A DNA stretch of 64,000 nucleotides from JAAYCI01 sp964370045 (GCA_964370045.1 CAYJGZ010000003.1:1-64000), one strand, 5' to 3'; positions 8,392-17,483 are shown, counted from the stretch's first letter. Program-made: numbers and translations. Notes: generated by a model not told the origin, from the letters alone.

Positions 8392-8616
8392 ATATCTGCC
8401 TCCCATGCACTTATTCCGCAGACGAGCGGGGAAACACACTCATCTTGCATTAAGTTTATTATACCCTAAATTTTGTGCGTATAATAGTGTTTTTCACAAA
8501 AAAAACTTAAATTTTTCAAAAAAACTTTTCAAATTCACCATTGCCGTGCTTAAATCATGCTCCCGCAAGCTCCTCTTTGCAATGGCATTTGCAATTTAGT
8601 TGGTTTGTACACAAAA

Positions 8617-8646
8617 AAGCAGGCAATCACTGTGGAATGCCCGCTT
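8617..8646 (-). terminator. terminator of the yabR transcript
   Basis: Minus-strand AAGCGGGCAT..ATTGCCTGCTT followed by TTTTG lies 15 bases past the yabR stop. Confidence 0.7.
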
Positions 8647-8659
8647 AAACATCAAAAAA

Positions 8660-9133
8660 CTACCGCCTTCTGGAATATCCGCCGCTACTTCCACCACGGC
8701 GTGCCTCTGTCACCCTGCGAAGGTCGCTGATGCGCTCTTCGCTCTGGCTCTTGAAGCGTGACATCATGTCCTCAAATGACATGCCCGAACCCTGCTGTGA
8801 GGAAGGCTTTGGCTGCCACACTCTACCGCTGTCTGCCCTTGTGGGACGAGACGGGCGCTCCGCACGCTCGGACGGCCGCTTAGAGGAAGCCGGCGCAACA
8901 TCCATCGCCTTTTTCATGGACAGGGCAATCTTGCCGTCCGGCGCTACGTTCACTACCTTCACCTTCACCTGCTGGCCTTCCGAAAGCACATCCGCAAGCT
9001 CTTGAATGTAAGAGTTGCTAACCTCCGAAATGTGCACCATACCCGTCGAGCCGTTTTCCATCAGCACAAATGCACCAAACTTTTTTACCCCTGTTACTTT
9101 TCCCTCTACTATCTCGCCTACCTGAAGCTGCAT
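8660..9133 (-). CDS. yabR: S1-domain RNA-binding protein, YabR-like
   Basis: A 157-residue protein with one S1 (OB-fold) domain at about 1-75 (VGEIVEGKVTGVKKFGAFV and GMVHISEVSNSYI are diagnostic), then a basic, Ser/Arg-rich, probably disordered tail ending SGGYSRRR. In Bacillus and Clostridia the gene directly follows divIC, as here, and its product is thought to bind RNA or ribosomes; the function is not settled. It is the last gene of the mazG-hup-rqcP-divIC-yabR block and is followed by a terminator. Confidence 0.88.
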   Translation of the reverse strand: MQLQVGEIVEGKVTGVKKFGAFVLMENGSTGMVHISEVSNSYIQELADVLSEGQQVKVKVVNVAPDGKIALSMKKAMDVAPASSKRPSERAERPSRPTRADSGRVWQPKPSSQQGSGMSFEDMMSRFKSQSEERISDLRRVTEARRGGSSGGYSRRR

Positions 9134-9271
9134 CTACTTCTCGTTTCCTCTCCGTTATATCTCTTGTCCGCACCGCAGACACTGTACACTAAAAAATTGC
9201 ACCAAATCGCAAAAATGCCGCCCAAATTTCACACCTGCCAAAACGGCACAAACCTCTTTTACCGAAAGAGA

Positions 9272-9574
9272 CTACTCGCCCGTTAGGTCAATAAAAATTC
9301 TCTCCTCGGGGCGGGCATAGTACAGCTTTTCACGGGCCATTCTCTCCACATATGCGTCCTCATCACCCGAGGCCATCAGCTGCTGTAACTCTGCATTTTC
9401 CTGCATTTGAAGTTCCAGTCTTGCATTCACCTCATTTAGTTCACGTTGCTTTGAGGACACCTGCATCTGGCCGCTCACAAAAGTAAACAGCAAATAAACT
9501 GCTACAAGCACCACCGCAGCACGCAGCAGCTTTGCCGCAAGACCTTTTTTAGCGGATGCTCTCTCTTTTTGCAT
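9272..9574 (-). CDS. divIC: septum formation initiator, DivIC/FtsB-like
   Basis: A bitopic membrane protein of the division complex, 100 residues. A short basic cytoplasmic N-terminus is followed by one membrane segment (LLRAAVVLVAVYLLFTFV, about 14-32), then an extracellular coiled coil (QRELNEVNARLELQMQENAELQQLM) and the terminal EKLYYARPEERIFIDL typical of DivIC. In Bacillus DivIC acts with FtsL and DivIB to activate septal wall synthesis. The ATG at 9574 has AGAGGG seven bases upstream; an earlier in-frame GTG at 9598 lacks a site. Position between rqcP and yabR supports the call. Confidence 0.88.
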   Translation of the reverse strand: MQKERASAKKGLAAKLLRAAVVLVAVYLLFTFVSGQMQVSSKQRELNEVNARLELQMQENAELQQLMASGDEDAYVERMAREKLYYARPEERIFIDLTGE

Positions 9575-9724
9575 TACAAAGCCCTCTATACTTGACACTA
9601 AGCCCTCACATTGGGCATTTCAGATGAATACTTCAGCGCTACATTCATGGGTAAATTATACACTATGCAGCGGAGCAAATGCAAGCTTTTTTACCTTTTT
9701 AAGATGAAGTCTGCCAAATCACGC

Positions 9725-9970
9725 CTATTCTTCTATGATTTCGTACATTTCACGTGCCACGTCCTTGCCTTTTGGCTCTTGCAGGGACAACACTTTTGCC
9801 TTTATCGGGCGATTGCCAAACGCCACCTCTATCACGTCGCCCACCTTCACCGTGTAGCTTGCTTTCACGCTTCGCCCGTTCACCACCACACGCCCAGCAT
9901 CCGCCACATCGTTTGCCACGGTGCGGCGCTTTATCAGGCGCGAAACCTTCAAAAACTTGTCAATACGCAT
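9725..9970 (-). CDS. rqcP: S4-domain RNA-binding protein RqcP (YabO)
   Basis: An 81-residue S4-domain protein, MRIDKFLKVSRLIKRRTVAN with ADAGRVVVNG, the signature of RqcP/YabO. In Bacillus subtilis RqcP binds stalled 50S subunits with RqcH and helps add alanine tails in ribosome quality control. GGAG lies nine bases before the ATG. It sits directly upstream of divIC with a 127-base gap. In many spore formers yabP and yabQ occupy that gap; here they are absent. Confidence 0.92.
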   Translation of the reverse strand: MRIDKFLKVSRLIKRRTVANDVADAGRVVVNGRSVKASYTVKVGDVIEVAFGNRPIKAKVLSLQEPKGKDVAREMYEIIEE

Positions 9971-10088
9971 AATTTTTCACTCCAAAATAAGGGTATGGGC
10001 AAAAGAGTATGTTTTGGTTCATCCTGCTTGTAGTGTGGTATTTTCACCTCTAAGTCAACTCTATTTTGCCACTACCCACAATGCAAAA

Positions 10089-10110
10089 GGCAACCGAACA
10101 TTCGGCTGCC
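10089..10110 (-). terminator. probable terminator after hup
   Basis: Minus-strand GGCAGCCGAA-TG-TTCGGTTGCC followed by TTTTG lies 77 bases past the hup stop. It may attenuate rather than end transcription into rqcP. Confidence 0.6.
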
Positions 10111-10186
10111 CCTCGCTGTTAACAATTTTTCGCTTCCGCCATACAGCAAAAGCTCTGCCCAAAAAGTGCAGAATATACTGCGTTTA

Positions 10187-10462
10187 CTATCCGTTTACTG
10201 CGTCCTTCAGTGCCTTGCCTGCCTTGAATACAGGAGCGTTGGATGCAGGGATGTCGATTTCTGCCTTTGTCTGGGGGTTGCGTCCCTTGCGTGCGGGGCG
10301 CTTGCGTGTCTCGAATGTGCCAAAGCCCACCAGCGCAACCTTCTCATCCTTCTTCAGTGCATTTGTTATGCTGTCCATAACTGCGTTAATTGCCTTTTCA
10401 GCGTCCTTTTTGGAAAGCTCTGCCACCTGAGCCACTTCGTTTACGAGTTCACTTTTTGTCAT
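10187..10462 (-). CDS. hup: HU family DNA-binding protein
   Basis: A 91-residue histone-like protein. It begins MTKSELVNEVAQVAELSKKD and carries the HU signature GFGTFETRKRPARKGRNPQT, which includes the DNA-intercalating Arg-Pro region of the beta arm. It bends and compacts DNA as a dimer. GGGAGG precedes the ATG by nine bases. Its place between mazG and rqcP is standard in Clostridia. Confidence 0.96.
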   Translation of the reverse strand: MTKSELVNEVAQVAELSKKDAEKAINAVMDSITNALKKDEKVALVGFGTFETRKRPARKGRNPQTKAEIDIPASNAPVFKAGKALKDAVNG

Positions 10463-10542
10463 TTGATTCTTCCTCCCAAATATATTTTGCTGTTTGATTA
10501 GTTAGTCTAATGCTTTTATTATAAAACCGCATCGCCGCAAAA

Positions 10543-11358
10543 TCATGCCATATCGCTTGGCTGAGCCTGCGCCATCTGCGCTTTCACACTTTTCCACATT
10601 TCGTCTCGCTCTTCATCCGAAAGCTGTTTCAGCGTTTTTCCACGCTCCCCTGCCATCTTTTCCACCGCAATCACCCTATCCGAAAAGCGGCGTGTCGTCT
10701 CGCTCAGCGCCTGCTCTGCATCCACGCTCGCAAGCCTTGCCACGTTCACCGCACTGAACAAAACATCCCCAAGCTCGTGCTGTACACCCTGCTCTGCGGC
10801 CATGGCGCTCTCCAGCTCCTCTATCTCCGCCTTCAGCTCACGCAGTGCGCTCAAAGCATCCGCATACTCAAAGCCGAATGGCGCCGCACGCTTTTGCGCC
10901 TTTGCGCTTCGCATCAGCGCAGGCAACGCAGGCGGCACACTGCTTAGGCAGTCCTGCACCGTTTTCCTGTCCTTTTCGGCGTTTTTCAGCGCCTCCCAGT
11001 TGTCCAGCACCTGCTCGGCACTCATTTCTTCCTCACTTGCAAACACGTGCGGGTGCCTGTACACCAGCTTCTTGCAAAGCTCATCGCACACATCCGTGAA
11101 GTTGAAAGCACCCTTTTCCTGCTCCATTTGGGTGTGAAGCACTACCTGCAAAAGCACATCTCCCAGCTCTTCACGAAGCAGTTTTGTATCGCCACAGTCG
11201 ATGGCTTCCAATACCTCGTAGGTTTCCTCTATAAAGCTTGCGCGTATGGACTCGTGCGTTTGCTCTGCATCCCACGGGCATCCGCCCGGCAGGCGAAGTA
11301 TGCGCACAATATCCAGCAAATCGCCTATGTCATACCTACTTTTAAGCTCAAACTCCAC
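10543..11358 (-). CDS. mazG: nucleoside triphosphate pyrophosphohydrolase MazG
   Basis: Hydrolyses (d)NTPs to monophosphates and pyrophosphate, a housecleaning and ppGpp-linked role. The 271 residues hold two MazG domains. The first has CPWDAEQTHESIRASFIEETYEVLEAID and ELGDVLLQVVLH, with the EExxE...ExxD metal-binding pattern; the second has ELEDVLF-type residues (VQHELGDVLFSAVNVARL). This is the MazG core of YabN, but the N-terminal tetrapyrrole-methylase domain of Bacillus YabN is missing. The start is GTG with AGGGGG five bases upstream. Confidence 0.93.
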   Translation of the reverse strand: MEFELKSRYDIGDLLDIVRILRLPGGCPWDAEQTHESIRASFIEETYEVLEAIDCGDTKLLREELGDVLLQVVLHTQMEQEKGAFNFTDVCDELCKKLVYRHPHVFASEEEMSAEQVLDNWEALKNAEKDRKTVQDCLSSVPPALPALMRSAKAQKRAAPFGFEYADALSALRELKAEIEELESAMAAEQGVQHELGDVLFSAVNVARLASVDAEQALSETTRRFSDRVIAVEKMAGERGKTLKQLSDEERDEMWKSVKAQMAQAQPSDMA

Positions 11359-11588
11359 AAAATCCCCCTACGTTATCTCCATAACTGCACACACTTTATG
11401 CACCTTTGCAAATTCGGCACGCTGTCAATTTTACATCATCACACACTTTTTTTCAAGAGAAATATGGCATAATTCATTTTTACAAATTGCACACGGCACA
11501 ACTTTGTAACATTAAACAAAATCCCATGGTCATACAGCGTGCACCATAAGGCTTTTTTGTGCTATATAACGAAGGAGATGGCTACCGC

Positions 11589-12512
11589 TTAGCCCACAAA
11601 TTCCCTTAGCATGGAGTTTGGCGGTATGTATCCCTCGCTTAGTGGGGTGCATCGCTTAAAGCGGTTTATCAGGCTACTTAATATCTCCTGCGCCTGCTCG
11701 TCCTCCGTTTGTATCTTCATCTCCGCCACAAAAGACGCCAAAGCGCATATCTCATAGCTGAATGAAGTATCCAGCAGAAGGTCTGCGTAGCGCTTAAAGC
11801 TCTTGATGTACATGTCCTCCCCATCGCACACCATGGGCCACATGCGTATTGTCTTTTCGGGTGTGTGCCCCCTGAACTTGCTGTCCCGCACCATGCGCCT
11901 TGCAAGGCGTATGTCCCGTGTGGGCAGGCTGCGCTGGCCACCGTGGGAGTACTCTTCCCTCAGGCCTGCATATATCCTGTGCACACTGCCCTGCGGAAGC
12001 GTATCGGTGAGCAGTGGGTTCAGCGCATGAATACCCTCTACAATCACGACACCGCCGTTTAGCTCTATGCTTTGGCGCTCGCTTTTTCTGCTCTCTGTGG
12101 GAAAGTCAAACATCGGCAAATCCGCTTTCCCGTTTTGGATAAGCTCCCCAAGGCAAAAGTGTATCTCGCTTATATCCAGCGCATGTACGTTTTCATAGTC
12201 CTTGCTACCATCGGGCAGGCGGGGGTACTCGTCCAAGTCTTTGTAAAAGTCATCAAGGCTCACCACCACCGCATGTGTGCCGCTGTCCTGCATGGCCTTT
12301 GCCAGCTTGAGCGCCGTGGTGGTCTTGCCCGAGGCGGAGGGCCCTGTGAGCATAATGACCTTGCTTTTACTTTCAATGCTCTGCTGCGCCGCCGCTGTTA
12401 TTCTGTTTTCGTACTCAATTTCACACTGGCAGACGAATGCGGCAGGGTTCTTCGCCGCCGCATTGATAAGGCTGATTTCAACAAGCCGCTTAGGTATCCA
12501 AATAGCCGACAT
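11589..12512 (-). CDS. uridine kinase-like P-loop kinase
   Basis: About 307 residues of the phosphoribulokinase/uridine kinase family. Visible are the P-loop GPSASGKTT near residue 55, SLDDFYKDLDEYPRLPDGSKDYENVHALD (the uridine-kinase-like acceptor motif), a Walker B-like VVIVEGIHALNP, and an Arg-rich lid (RDIRLARRMVRD). The N-terminal 50 residues before the P-loop are extra compared with Udk. The true acceptor is uncertain. The start is ambiguous: GTG at 12521 is three bases from GGAGG and ATG at 12512 is twelve; I list the ATG. It overlaps the end of hemZ by 23 bases, so the two are coupled. Confidence 0.85.
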   Translation of the reverse strand: MSAIWIPKRLVEISLINAAAKNPAAFVCQCEIEYENRITAAAQQSIESKSKVIMLTGPSASGKTTTALKLAKAMQDSGTHAVVVSLDDFYKDLDEYPRLPDGSKDYENVHALDISEIHFCLGELIQNGKADLPMFDFPTESRKSERQSIELNGGVVIVEGIHALNPLLTDTLPQGSVHRIYAGLREEYSHGGQRSLPTRDIRLARRMVRDSKFRGHTPEKTIRMWPMVCDGEDMYIKSFKRYADLLLDTSFSYEICALASFVAEMKIQTEDEQAQEILSSLINRFKRCTPLSEGYIPPNSMLREFVG

Positions 12513-13932
12513 AAGATGCACTCACCTCCGTTTTTCTCTTTAGCACTTCGCTAAAGCTTTGAATGTACTCAAGGGGATACTTTGGGTTGTAGCTACGCTT
12601 TATTTTCACAGGCTCTCCACACACTGTCTTTGTGCAAGCGCCCGCACCGCACGCTAAAATGCTGTGTACTTCCTCCATAATATATATGTTATACAACCCC
12701 TCAAAGCCGGGCAGTGTCCAGCCTGTGTTTTCAAGGCTACCCACTGTGTTTTTTTGACGGTACATATAGTAGGGGATGTATCCACTGTCTTCAAAGCGTT
12801 TGTACGCATACTTTAGCATTTGGGCAGGTATCATCGCCTCTCGCTCCCATGCACCTGCCAAGTCCGAAGCGCGTTTCAGCGTGAGCGTATGCAGTGTTAT
12901 GTTTTCGGGCGCAAGGCTTAGAACACGTTCCACCGTGTCCGAAAATCCCTTGACAGTATCGCTTGGCAAGCCTGCGATAAGGTCCGTATTTATTATATTA
13001 TGCCCTGCACTTCGAGCATTATTAAAACATTCTATCGCTTCTTTTGCCGTGTGCGCACGCCCTATGGCCTTAAGCACATCATCCTGCAATGTCTGCGGGT
13101 TTACCGAGATGCGCCCCACGCCGTACTCCTTTAGCAGTGCAAGCTTTTCGGGAGTAGTGCAGTCTGCCCTGCCTGCCTCCACCGTGTATTCCTCTACGGA
13201 TTGCGTATCAAAGTTTTCCGCTATACTGCGCAGTAAGCTCTGCAACTCAAACGCGTTTATGGCCGTGGGTGTTCCACCTCCCACGTATATGCTCGCAAGC
13301 TTTAGCCCAAGCTCCTCCGCAAGCTGTGCCGTGTGGCGAAGCTCCTCGTTCAGCTTTTGCAGGTACTCCCCCACCAAGTGCCCCTGTCGAGCGGTGGTGT
13401 GCGACACAAAGCTGCAATACGCACAGCGTGTGGGGCAAAACGGAATGGAAACGTACAGGCTGTAGCTGTTTTTTGCGCTTGACGCAAGCACCGGACGCTG
13501 TATGCGCTCCACCCTGCACGCAAGCTCAAAGCGTTCGGGCGACACATCGCACTCGTTCAAAAAAAAGTGCTGTGCCTGCTGTATGCCGCCCTCGCTCATC
13601 TGCCTGCGCAAAAGGTTCAGCGGCCGCACCCCCGTAAGGATGCCCCACGGCGGCCTTACTGCGCTCACTTCGCACAGCACATCGTACAATGCCTTGCATA
13701 TTCGGCGCTTTTTGTCCCGCTCATCGCCCTCCGAAATGCCCTGCACCTGCCGCACGACACACACGCCGCTTTGGGTGCGCACACCCACCGCCGTGCGCCT
13801 TGTGCCCCTGCGAACGTACACAACACTTCCCCTTGTGCTACGCCCTTTTCGCACGTTCACCTTCGGGAAAAACACCCTCGTCAGCTGTTCAGGCTCGTAC
13901 GCAGAGCCAAAACCGTTTACTGAAATTTCCAT
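12490..13932 (-). CDS. hemZ: radical SAM coproporphyrinogen III oxidase-like protein HemZ
   Basis: A 480-residue radical SAM enzyme. After an N-terminal domain of about 150 residues comes PFCPTRCAYCSF, the CxxxCxxC cluster site, then IYVGGGTPTA (SAM-binding GGGTP) and the HemN-like C-terminal half with YYMYRQKNTVGSLENTG. The YxYRQ motif and N-terminal extension identify HemZ rather than HemN/HemW. HemZ is thought to oxidise coproporphyrinogen without oxygen, but its activity is poorly shown. The ATG overlaps the stop of the MBL gene (TGATG), so it is translationally coupled to it. Confidence 0.9.
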   Translation of the reverse strand: MEISVNGFGSAYEPEQLTRVFFPKVNVRKGRSTRGSVVYVRRGTRRTAVGVRTQSGVCVVRQVQGISEGDERDKKRRICKALYDVLCEVSAVRPPWGILTGVRPLNLLRRQMSEGGIQQAQHFFLNECDVSPERFELACRVERIQRPVLASSAKNSYSLYVSIPFCPTRCAYCSFVSHTTARQGHLVGEYLQKLNEELRHTAQLAEELGLKLASIYVGGGTPTAINAFELQSLLRSIAENFDTQSVEEYTVEAGRADCTTPEKLALLKEYGVGRISVNPQTLQDDVLKAIGRAHTAKEAIECFNNARSAGHNIINTDLIAGLPSDTVKGFSDTVERVLSLAPENITLHTLTLKRASDLAGAWEREAMIPAQMLKYAYKRFEDSGYIPYYMYRQKNTVGSLENTGWTLPGFEGLYNIYIMEEVHSILACGAGACTKTVCGEPVKIKRSYNPKYPLEYIQSFSEVLKRKTEVSASYVGYLDT

Positions 13933-14510
13933 CAGGCTTTTTTGAGGTATGGATTTTTTTCTTTTTCTTCATCCAGTGTAGAAAAGCGCTCGTGTCCCGG
14001 CAGTACTTTGGGGTTGCCTTCTACGGTTGTGCGTATTTTTTTGAGGCTTTCCCACATTACGTCCATGTCGCCACCGGGCAGGTCCGTGCGGCCTATTGTG
14101 CCCGCAAACAGCGTATCACCCGTGAACATAATCCCACCACACACTATGCAGGTAGAGCCGGGCGTGTGCCCCGGCGTGAAGATGGTGCGAAAGCTCATGT
14201 CGTCCACCGTAATCTCGCCGCCATCCACAAAAAATACATCCGCATTAAGCTCGAAATGCTCTGCGTCTGCCTTGTTCATGCACAGCAGTGCGCCGTACTT
14301 TTCACGCAGTGTCTCCACACTGCCTATGTGGTCGTGATGGCCGTGCGTAAGCAGGATATGTGTCAGCTTTGCGTCATTTTCCTGCAGTGCTTTCTCAAAA
14401 TATCTCGCATCTGCGGCAGGGTCCACCGCCACCGCATTGCCCTTATCCCCTATGAGCAAAAAGCAGTTTGTGTAAAGGGGAGGGCCGTCCTTAATATGTA
14501 ACAATTTCAT
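13932..14510 (-). CDS. MBL-fold metallohydrolase, glyoxalase II-like
   Basis: A 192-residue zinc hydrolase of the YqgX/GloB-like group. The metal-binding THGHHDH motif is near residues 55-60, with downstream ligands in TPGHTPGSTC and FTGDTLF, and the terminal VLPGHERFSTLDEEK. Such proteins may hydrolyse hydroxyacyl-glutathione or bacillithiol-type thioesters; the substrate is unknown. It lies between dtd and hemZ with AAAGGA nine bases before the ATG, and its stop overlaps the hemZ start. Confidence 0.88.
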   Translation of the reverse strand: MKLLHIKDGPPLYTNCFLLIGDKGNAVAVDPAADARYFEKALQENDAKLTHILLTHGHHDHIGSVETLREKYGALLCMNKADAEHFELNADVFFVDGGEITVDDMSFRTIFTPGHTPGSTCIVCGGIMFTGDTLFAGTIGRTDLPGGDMDVMWESLKKIRTTVEGNPKVLPGHERFSTLDEEKEKNPYLKKA

Positions 14511-14571
14511 TGTTTATAATCCTTTCTGATGTCAGCTTGCCCTTTGACAAAGCCCACTGGCACAAAAGCTA

Positions 14572-14702
14572 CCACTCGTCCAAGGTGTAGACATACGCAG
14601 TGATTTGGTTTTTTGCTATACCCCGCCTGCGGCGGGGTATAGCGCCTTCTTCTTGCGCTTAACGTATTCTAAATCGCCTCTATGTGTCCACTCCACTCGT
14701 CC
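14572..14702. mobile_element. palindromic miniature element, copy A, with 10-bp target duplication
   Basis: The direct repeat CCACTCGTCC at 14572-14581 and 14693-14702 flanks a 111-bp insert (14582-14692). The insert ends are imperfect inverted repeats: GTGTAGACATACGCAGTGAT inward from the left and AGTGGACACATAGAGGCGAT from the right. In the centre is the hairpin TATACCCCGCC-TGC-GGCGGGGTATA. On the minus strand the insert reads through TTTAGAATACGTTAAG and AGAAGAAGGCGC, shared with copies at 25.4 and 61.0 kb. It has no coding capacity for a transposase, so it is MITE-like and would move in trans. Confidence 0.85.
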
Positions 14703-15139
14703 GTGTCCAGCATTATAGTCACAGGGCCGTCGTTTATCAGCTCTATTTGCATGTTTGCGCCAAACTCACCCGTCTGCACCTCGCAAAGTCCCTGCTTTTT
14801 TAGATGCTTTATAAACTCCTCGTAGCAGTCCACGCTCAGCGGCGGCTTTGCGGCGGATATAAAGCTTGGGCGCTTGCCCTTTTTTGTGTCGGCGTAAAGT
14901 GTGAACTGGCTCACCGCCAGCACCGAGTAGCCCAGCTCTACAGCGCTGATGTTCATTTTGCCCTCGTCGTCCTCAAATATGCGAAGGTTTGCACATTTTG
15001 CCGCAAGCTTTTGGGCAAGCGCTATGTCATCGCCCTGGCGCACCCCAAACAGCACCAGCAGGCCTCTTTGGATGCTGCGCTTTTCTGTGCCGTTCACCGT
15101 GACCGAAGCGGATAGCACCCGCTGTATCAGTGCTCGCAT
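14669..15139 (-). CDS. dtd: D-aminoacyl-tRNA deacylase with element-derived tail
   Basis: Removes D-amino acids mischarged on tRNA. The 156 residues start MRALIQRVLSASVTVNG and include LAVSQFTLYADTKKGKRPSF (SQxT motif) and the C-terminal NDGPVTIML, the cross-subunit GP motif; both active-site motifs are intact. Family members end a few residues after the GPVT motif. Here the last seven residues (SGHIEAI) come from the palindromic element inserted at the stop. The uninterrupted gene would have ended GAC GAG TGG TAG, giving 149 residues. AAGGAG lies six bases before the ATG. It follows relA by 76 bases, as in many Firmicutes. Confidence 0.95.
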   Translation of the reverse strand: MRALIQRVLSASVTVNGTEKRSIQRGLLVLFGVRQGDDIALAQKLAAKCANLRIFEDDEGKMNISAVELGYSVLAVSQFTLYADTKKGKRPSFISAAKPPLSVDCYEEFIKHLKKQGLCEVQTGEFGANMQIELINDGPVTIMLDTDEWSGHIEAI

Positions 15140-15214
15140 AGCCTGCTCCTTTAGCTGTTAAAAAACACGTATTTTCGTGGATTTGCGGGGTGTGCTCGGA
15201 TTATTCCCTAACGG

Positions 15215-17383
15215 CTAAGTCCTCTGTATATCCAAAACATCCTTGATTTTTCGCAGGCGTGAGATGACACTGTTAAGGTGCTCTATGCTTTGGATGGACA
15301 GCGTGACCGTGATGGATGCACGCTCGTTTTGGGTTTTTCTTGCGTTCATTGCGTGGATGGGCACACGCATGTCTGCCAAAGCACCCGACACATTCGCAAA
15401 AAGGCGTGGGCTGTCCATCGCCGTGATTTCAAGCGTTGAGGTAAAGCTTTCCTTCACATCCTTTGCCCAGTATGCGTGTAGCCACCTTGGGGACGTGCCC
15501 GACTGCGCCGCATTTTTACAGTCCTCTTTATGTATAGAAACACCGTACCCACGTGTAATAAAGCCCACAATTTTGTCACCCGGTAGTGGGCTGCAACATT
15601 TGGCAAACTTCACCAGCACGTCGCTCATGCCCTCCACCATCACACCCTCGCTCGCCTTGTGCGCAGGCTTTTCCGGAATGGAGAATGTCTCCACAGGGCC
15701 TGTGGAGCGCACGAGCTTTGCGTACTCTTCCTTTATTTTGGGCATAAGACGGCTGACATGCACACCGCCGTAGCCCACTGCGGCGTACAGCTCCTGCACC
15801 GAGTTCATGCGCTGGCGCAGTGTGATGTTTTGCATGAACTCCTCGTACTTATCCGCAGGCACGGATATTTGCGCACGGCGCATTTCTTTATCCAGCGCCG
15901 CCTTACCCTCTATAATATTTTCCTCTTTGCGCTCTTTTTTGAACCAGTTTCTTATCTTATTCTTAGCTTCGCTCGTGGTGACTATGTTCATCCAGTCACG
16001 GGTAGGGCCTTTGTTTTCAGGCCCCGTCATCACCTCTACCACCTCGCCGCTGACAACCTTGTGCTCCAGCGGCACGATGCGCCCGTTCACCTTTGCGCCT
16101 ATCATGCGGTTGCCCACGGCGCTGTGAATAGCATAGGCAAAGTCTATCACGGTAGCGCCCGAAGGCAGGTCTATCACATCACCCTTCGGGGTAAAAACAA
16201 ACACCTCATCGGGCAAAAGCTCCCGCTTAATATCCTGCAAAAGGTCGCCGCCGTCCTCCGCATCCCGCTGGCTTTCCAGCAGCTGGCGCACCCACGCAAG
16301 GCGCTCCTCCATGTGGTTGCCCGTCTGCAGGCCGGCCTTGTACTTCCAGTGTGCCGCCACGCCAAACTCGGACACCTGGTCCATCTCGTGCGTGCGTATT
16401 TGTATCTCAAATGCAATGCCCTCGTGCCCTATCACGGTGGTGTGTAGGCTACGGTACATGTTTACTTTTGGGGTGGATATATAGTCCTTAAAGCGGTGTG
16501 GCAGGGGATGGTACATATCGTGAACTACCCCAAGCGCTGCGTAGCACTCGGGGATGGTGTTCATTATTATTCTAAGTGCGTATATGTCGTATATTTCCTC
16601 AAACGTGCGGTTTTGTATAAACATCTTACGGTAGATGCTGTAGACACTTTTTACACGGCTGTGTATTTCGGCATCTCCAAGGTTGTTTTCTTTCAAATGC
16701 TCCATAACATCGCTTGATATTTTGTTTATATACTCAAGCGCCTTGCTCTTTTGGCCTATGAGGTTTACTATTTCGTCATAGCCCACAGGGTCAAGGTACC
16801 GCATACTGCGGTCCTCCAGCTCCTGCTTGATGTTGGCTATGCCAAGCCTGTGCGCAATGGGTGCGTACACCTCCATTGTCTCAAGGCTTTTGTCCCGCTG
16901 TGTTTGGGGAGACCATGCGTCTGCTGTGCGCATATTGTGCAGTCTATCGCACAGTTTTATCAGCATCACACGCACGTCCTTGCTCATGGCAAGCAGCATT
17001 TTGCGCAGGTTTTCCGCCTTTTCCTCCTCTATGGAAGAAAAGGTGATGCGCCCAAGCTTTGTGACGCCGTCCACCATCAGCGCCACATCTTTGCTAAACT
17101 CTGATGCGATTCTCTCCAGTGGGATGTCTGTATCCTCCACGACATCGTGCAAAAGCGCCGCCACCAGCGTCTCGGTGTCCAGCCCAAGGCTAAGCAGTAT
17201 GGTGGCCACCGCCACAGGGTGGCTTACAAAAGGCTCGCCGCTACGACGCTTTTGCCCCTTGTGTGCGCTATCTGCCATCACATATGCTCTGTCCAACATG
17301 GCAAAGTCGTACCCTCGTGCAGACTCCTGCGCCATGGTACGAAATGTGGCATAGCTGATAACCTCACGTTTTACGGTACTCAA
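15215..17383 (-). CDS. relA: bifunctional (p)ppGpp synthetase/hydrolase (Rel/RSH)
   Basis: Makes and degrades the alarmone (p)ppGpp. The 722 residues show, in order: the HD hydrolase domain with HPVAVATILLSLGLD and the HD pair in LLHDVVEDTD; the synthetase domain with YRSLHTTVIG; a TGS domain (VFVFTPKGDVIDLPSGAT); a zinc-finger region with KCCSPLPGDKI; and a C-terminal ACT domain (LEITAMDSPRLFANVSGALA). Both catalytic halves look intact, so it is the long Rel type usual in Firmicutes. Translation seems to start at TTG with AGGTGGGG just upstream. It lies between recJ and dtd; the apt gene found between recJ and relA in Bacillus is absent. Confidence 0.95.
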   Translation of the reverse strand: MSTVKREVISYATFRTMAQESARGYDFAMLDRAYVMADSAHKGQKRRSGEPFVSHPVAVATILLSLGLDTETLVAALLHDVVEDTDIPLERIASEFSKDVALMVDGVTKLGRITFSSIEEEKAENLRKMLLAMSKDVRVMLIKLCDRLHNMRTADAWSPQTQRDKSLETMEVYAPIAHRLGIANIKQELEDRSMRYLDPVGYDEIVNLIGQKSKALEYINKISSDVMEHLKENNLGDAEIHSRVKSVYSIYRKMFIQNRTFEEIYDIYALRIIMNTIPECYAALGVVHDMYHPLPHRFKDYISTPKVNMYRSLHTTVIGHEGIAFEIQIRTHEMDQVSEFGVAAHWKYKAGLQTGNHMEERLAWVRQLLESQRDAEDGGDLLQDIKRELLPDEVFVFTPKGDVIDLPSGATVIDFAYAIHSAVGNRMIGAKVNGRIVPLEHKVVSGEVVEVMTGPENKGPTRDWMNIVTTSEAKNKIRNWFKKERKEENIIEGKAALDKEMRRAQISVPADKYEEFMQNITLRQRMNSVQELYAAVGYGGVHVSRLMPKIKEEYAKLVRSTGPVETFSIPEKPAHKASEGVMVEGMSDVLVKFAKCCSPLPGDKIVGFITRGYGVSIHKEDCKNAAQSGTSPRWLHAYWAKDVKESFTSTLEITAMDSPRLFANVSGALADMRVPIHAMNARKTQNERASITVTLSIQSIEHLNSVISRLRKIKDVLDIQRT

Positions 17384-17483
17384 TTTACCCCACCTGCCTT
17401 ATCTCAATGGAATATTTTTCACAAAGCAACGCCATGGATTTTCAAAGTTACACCGATATATCTCGTGCAAACACACACACTAT

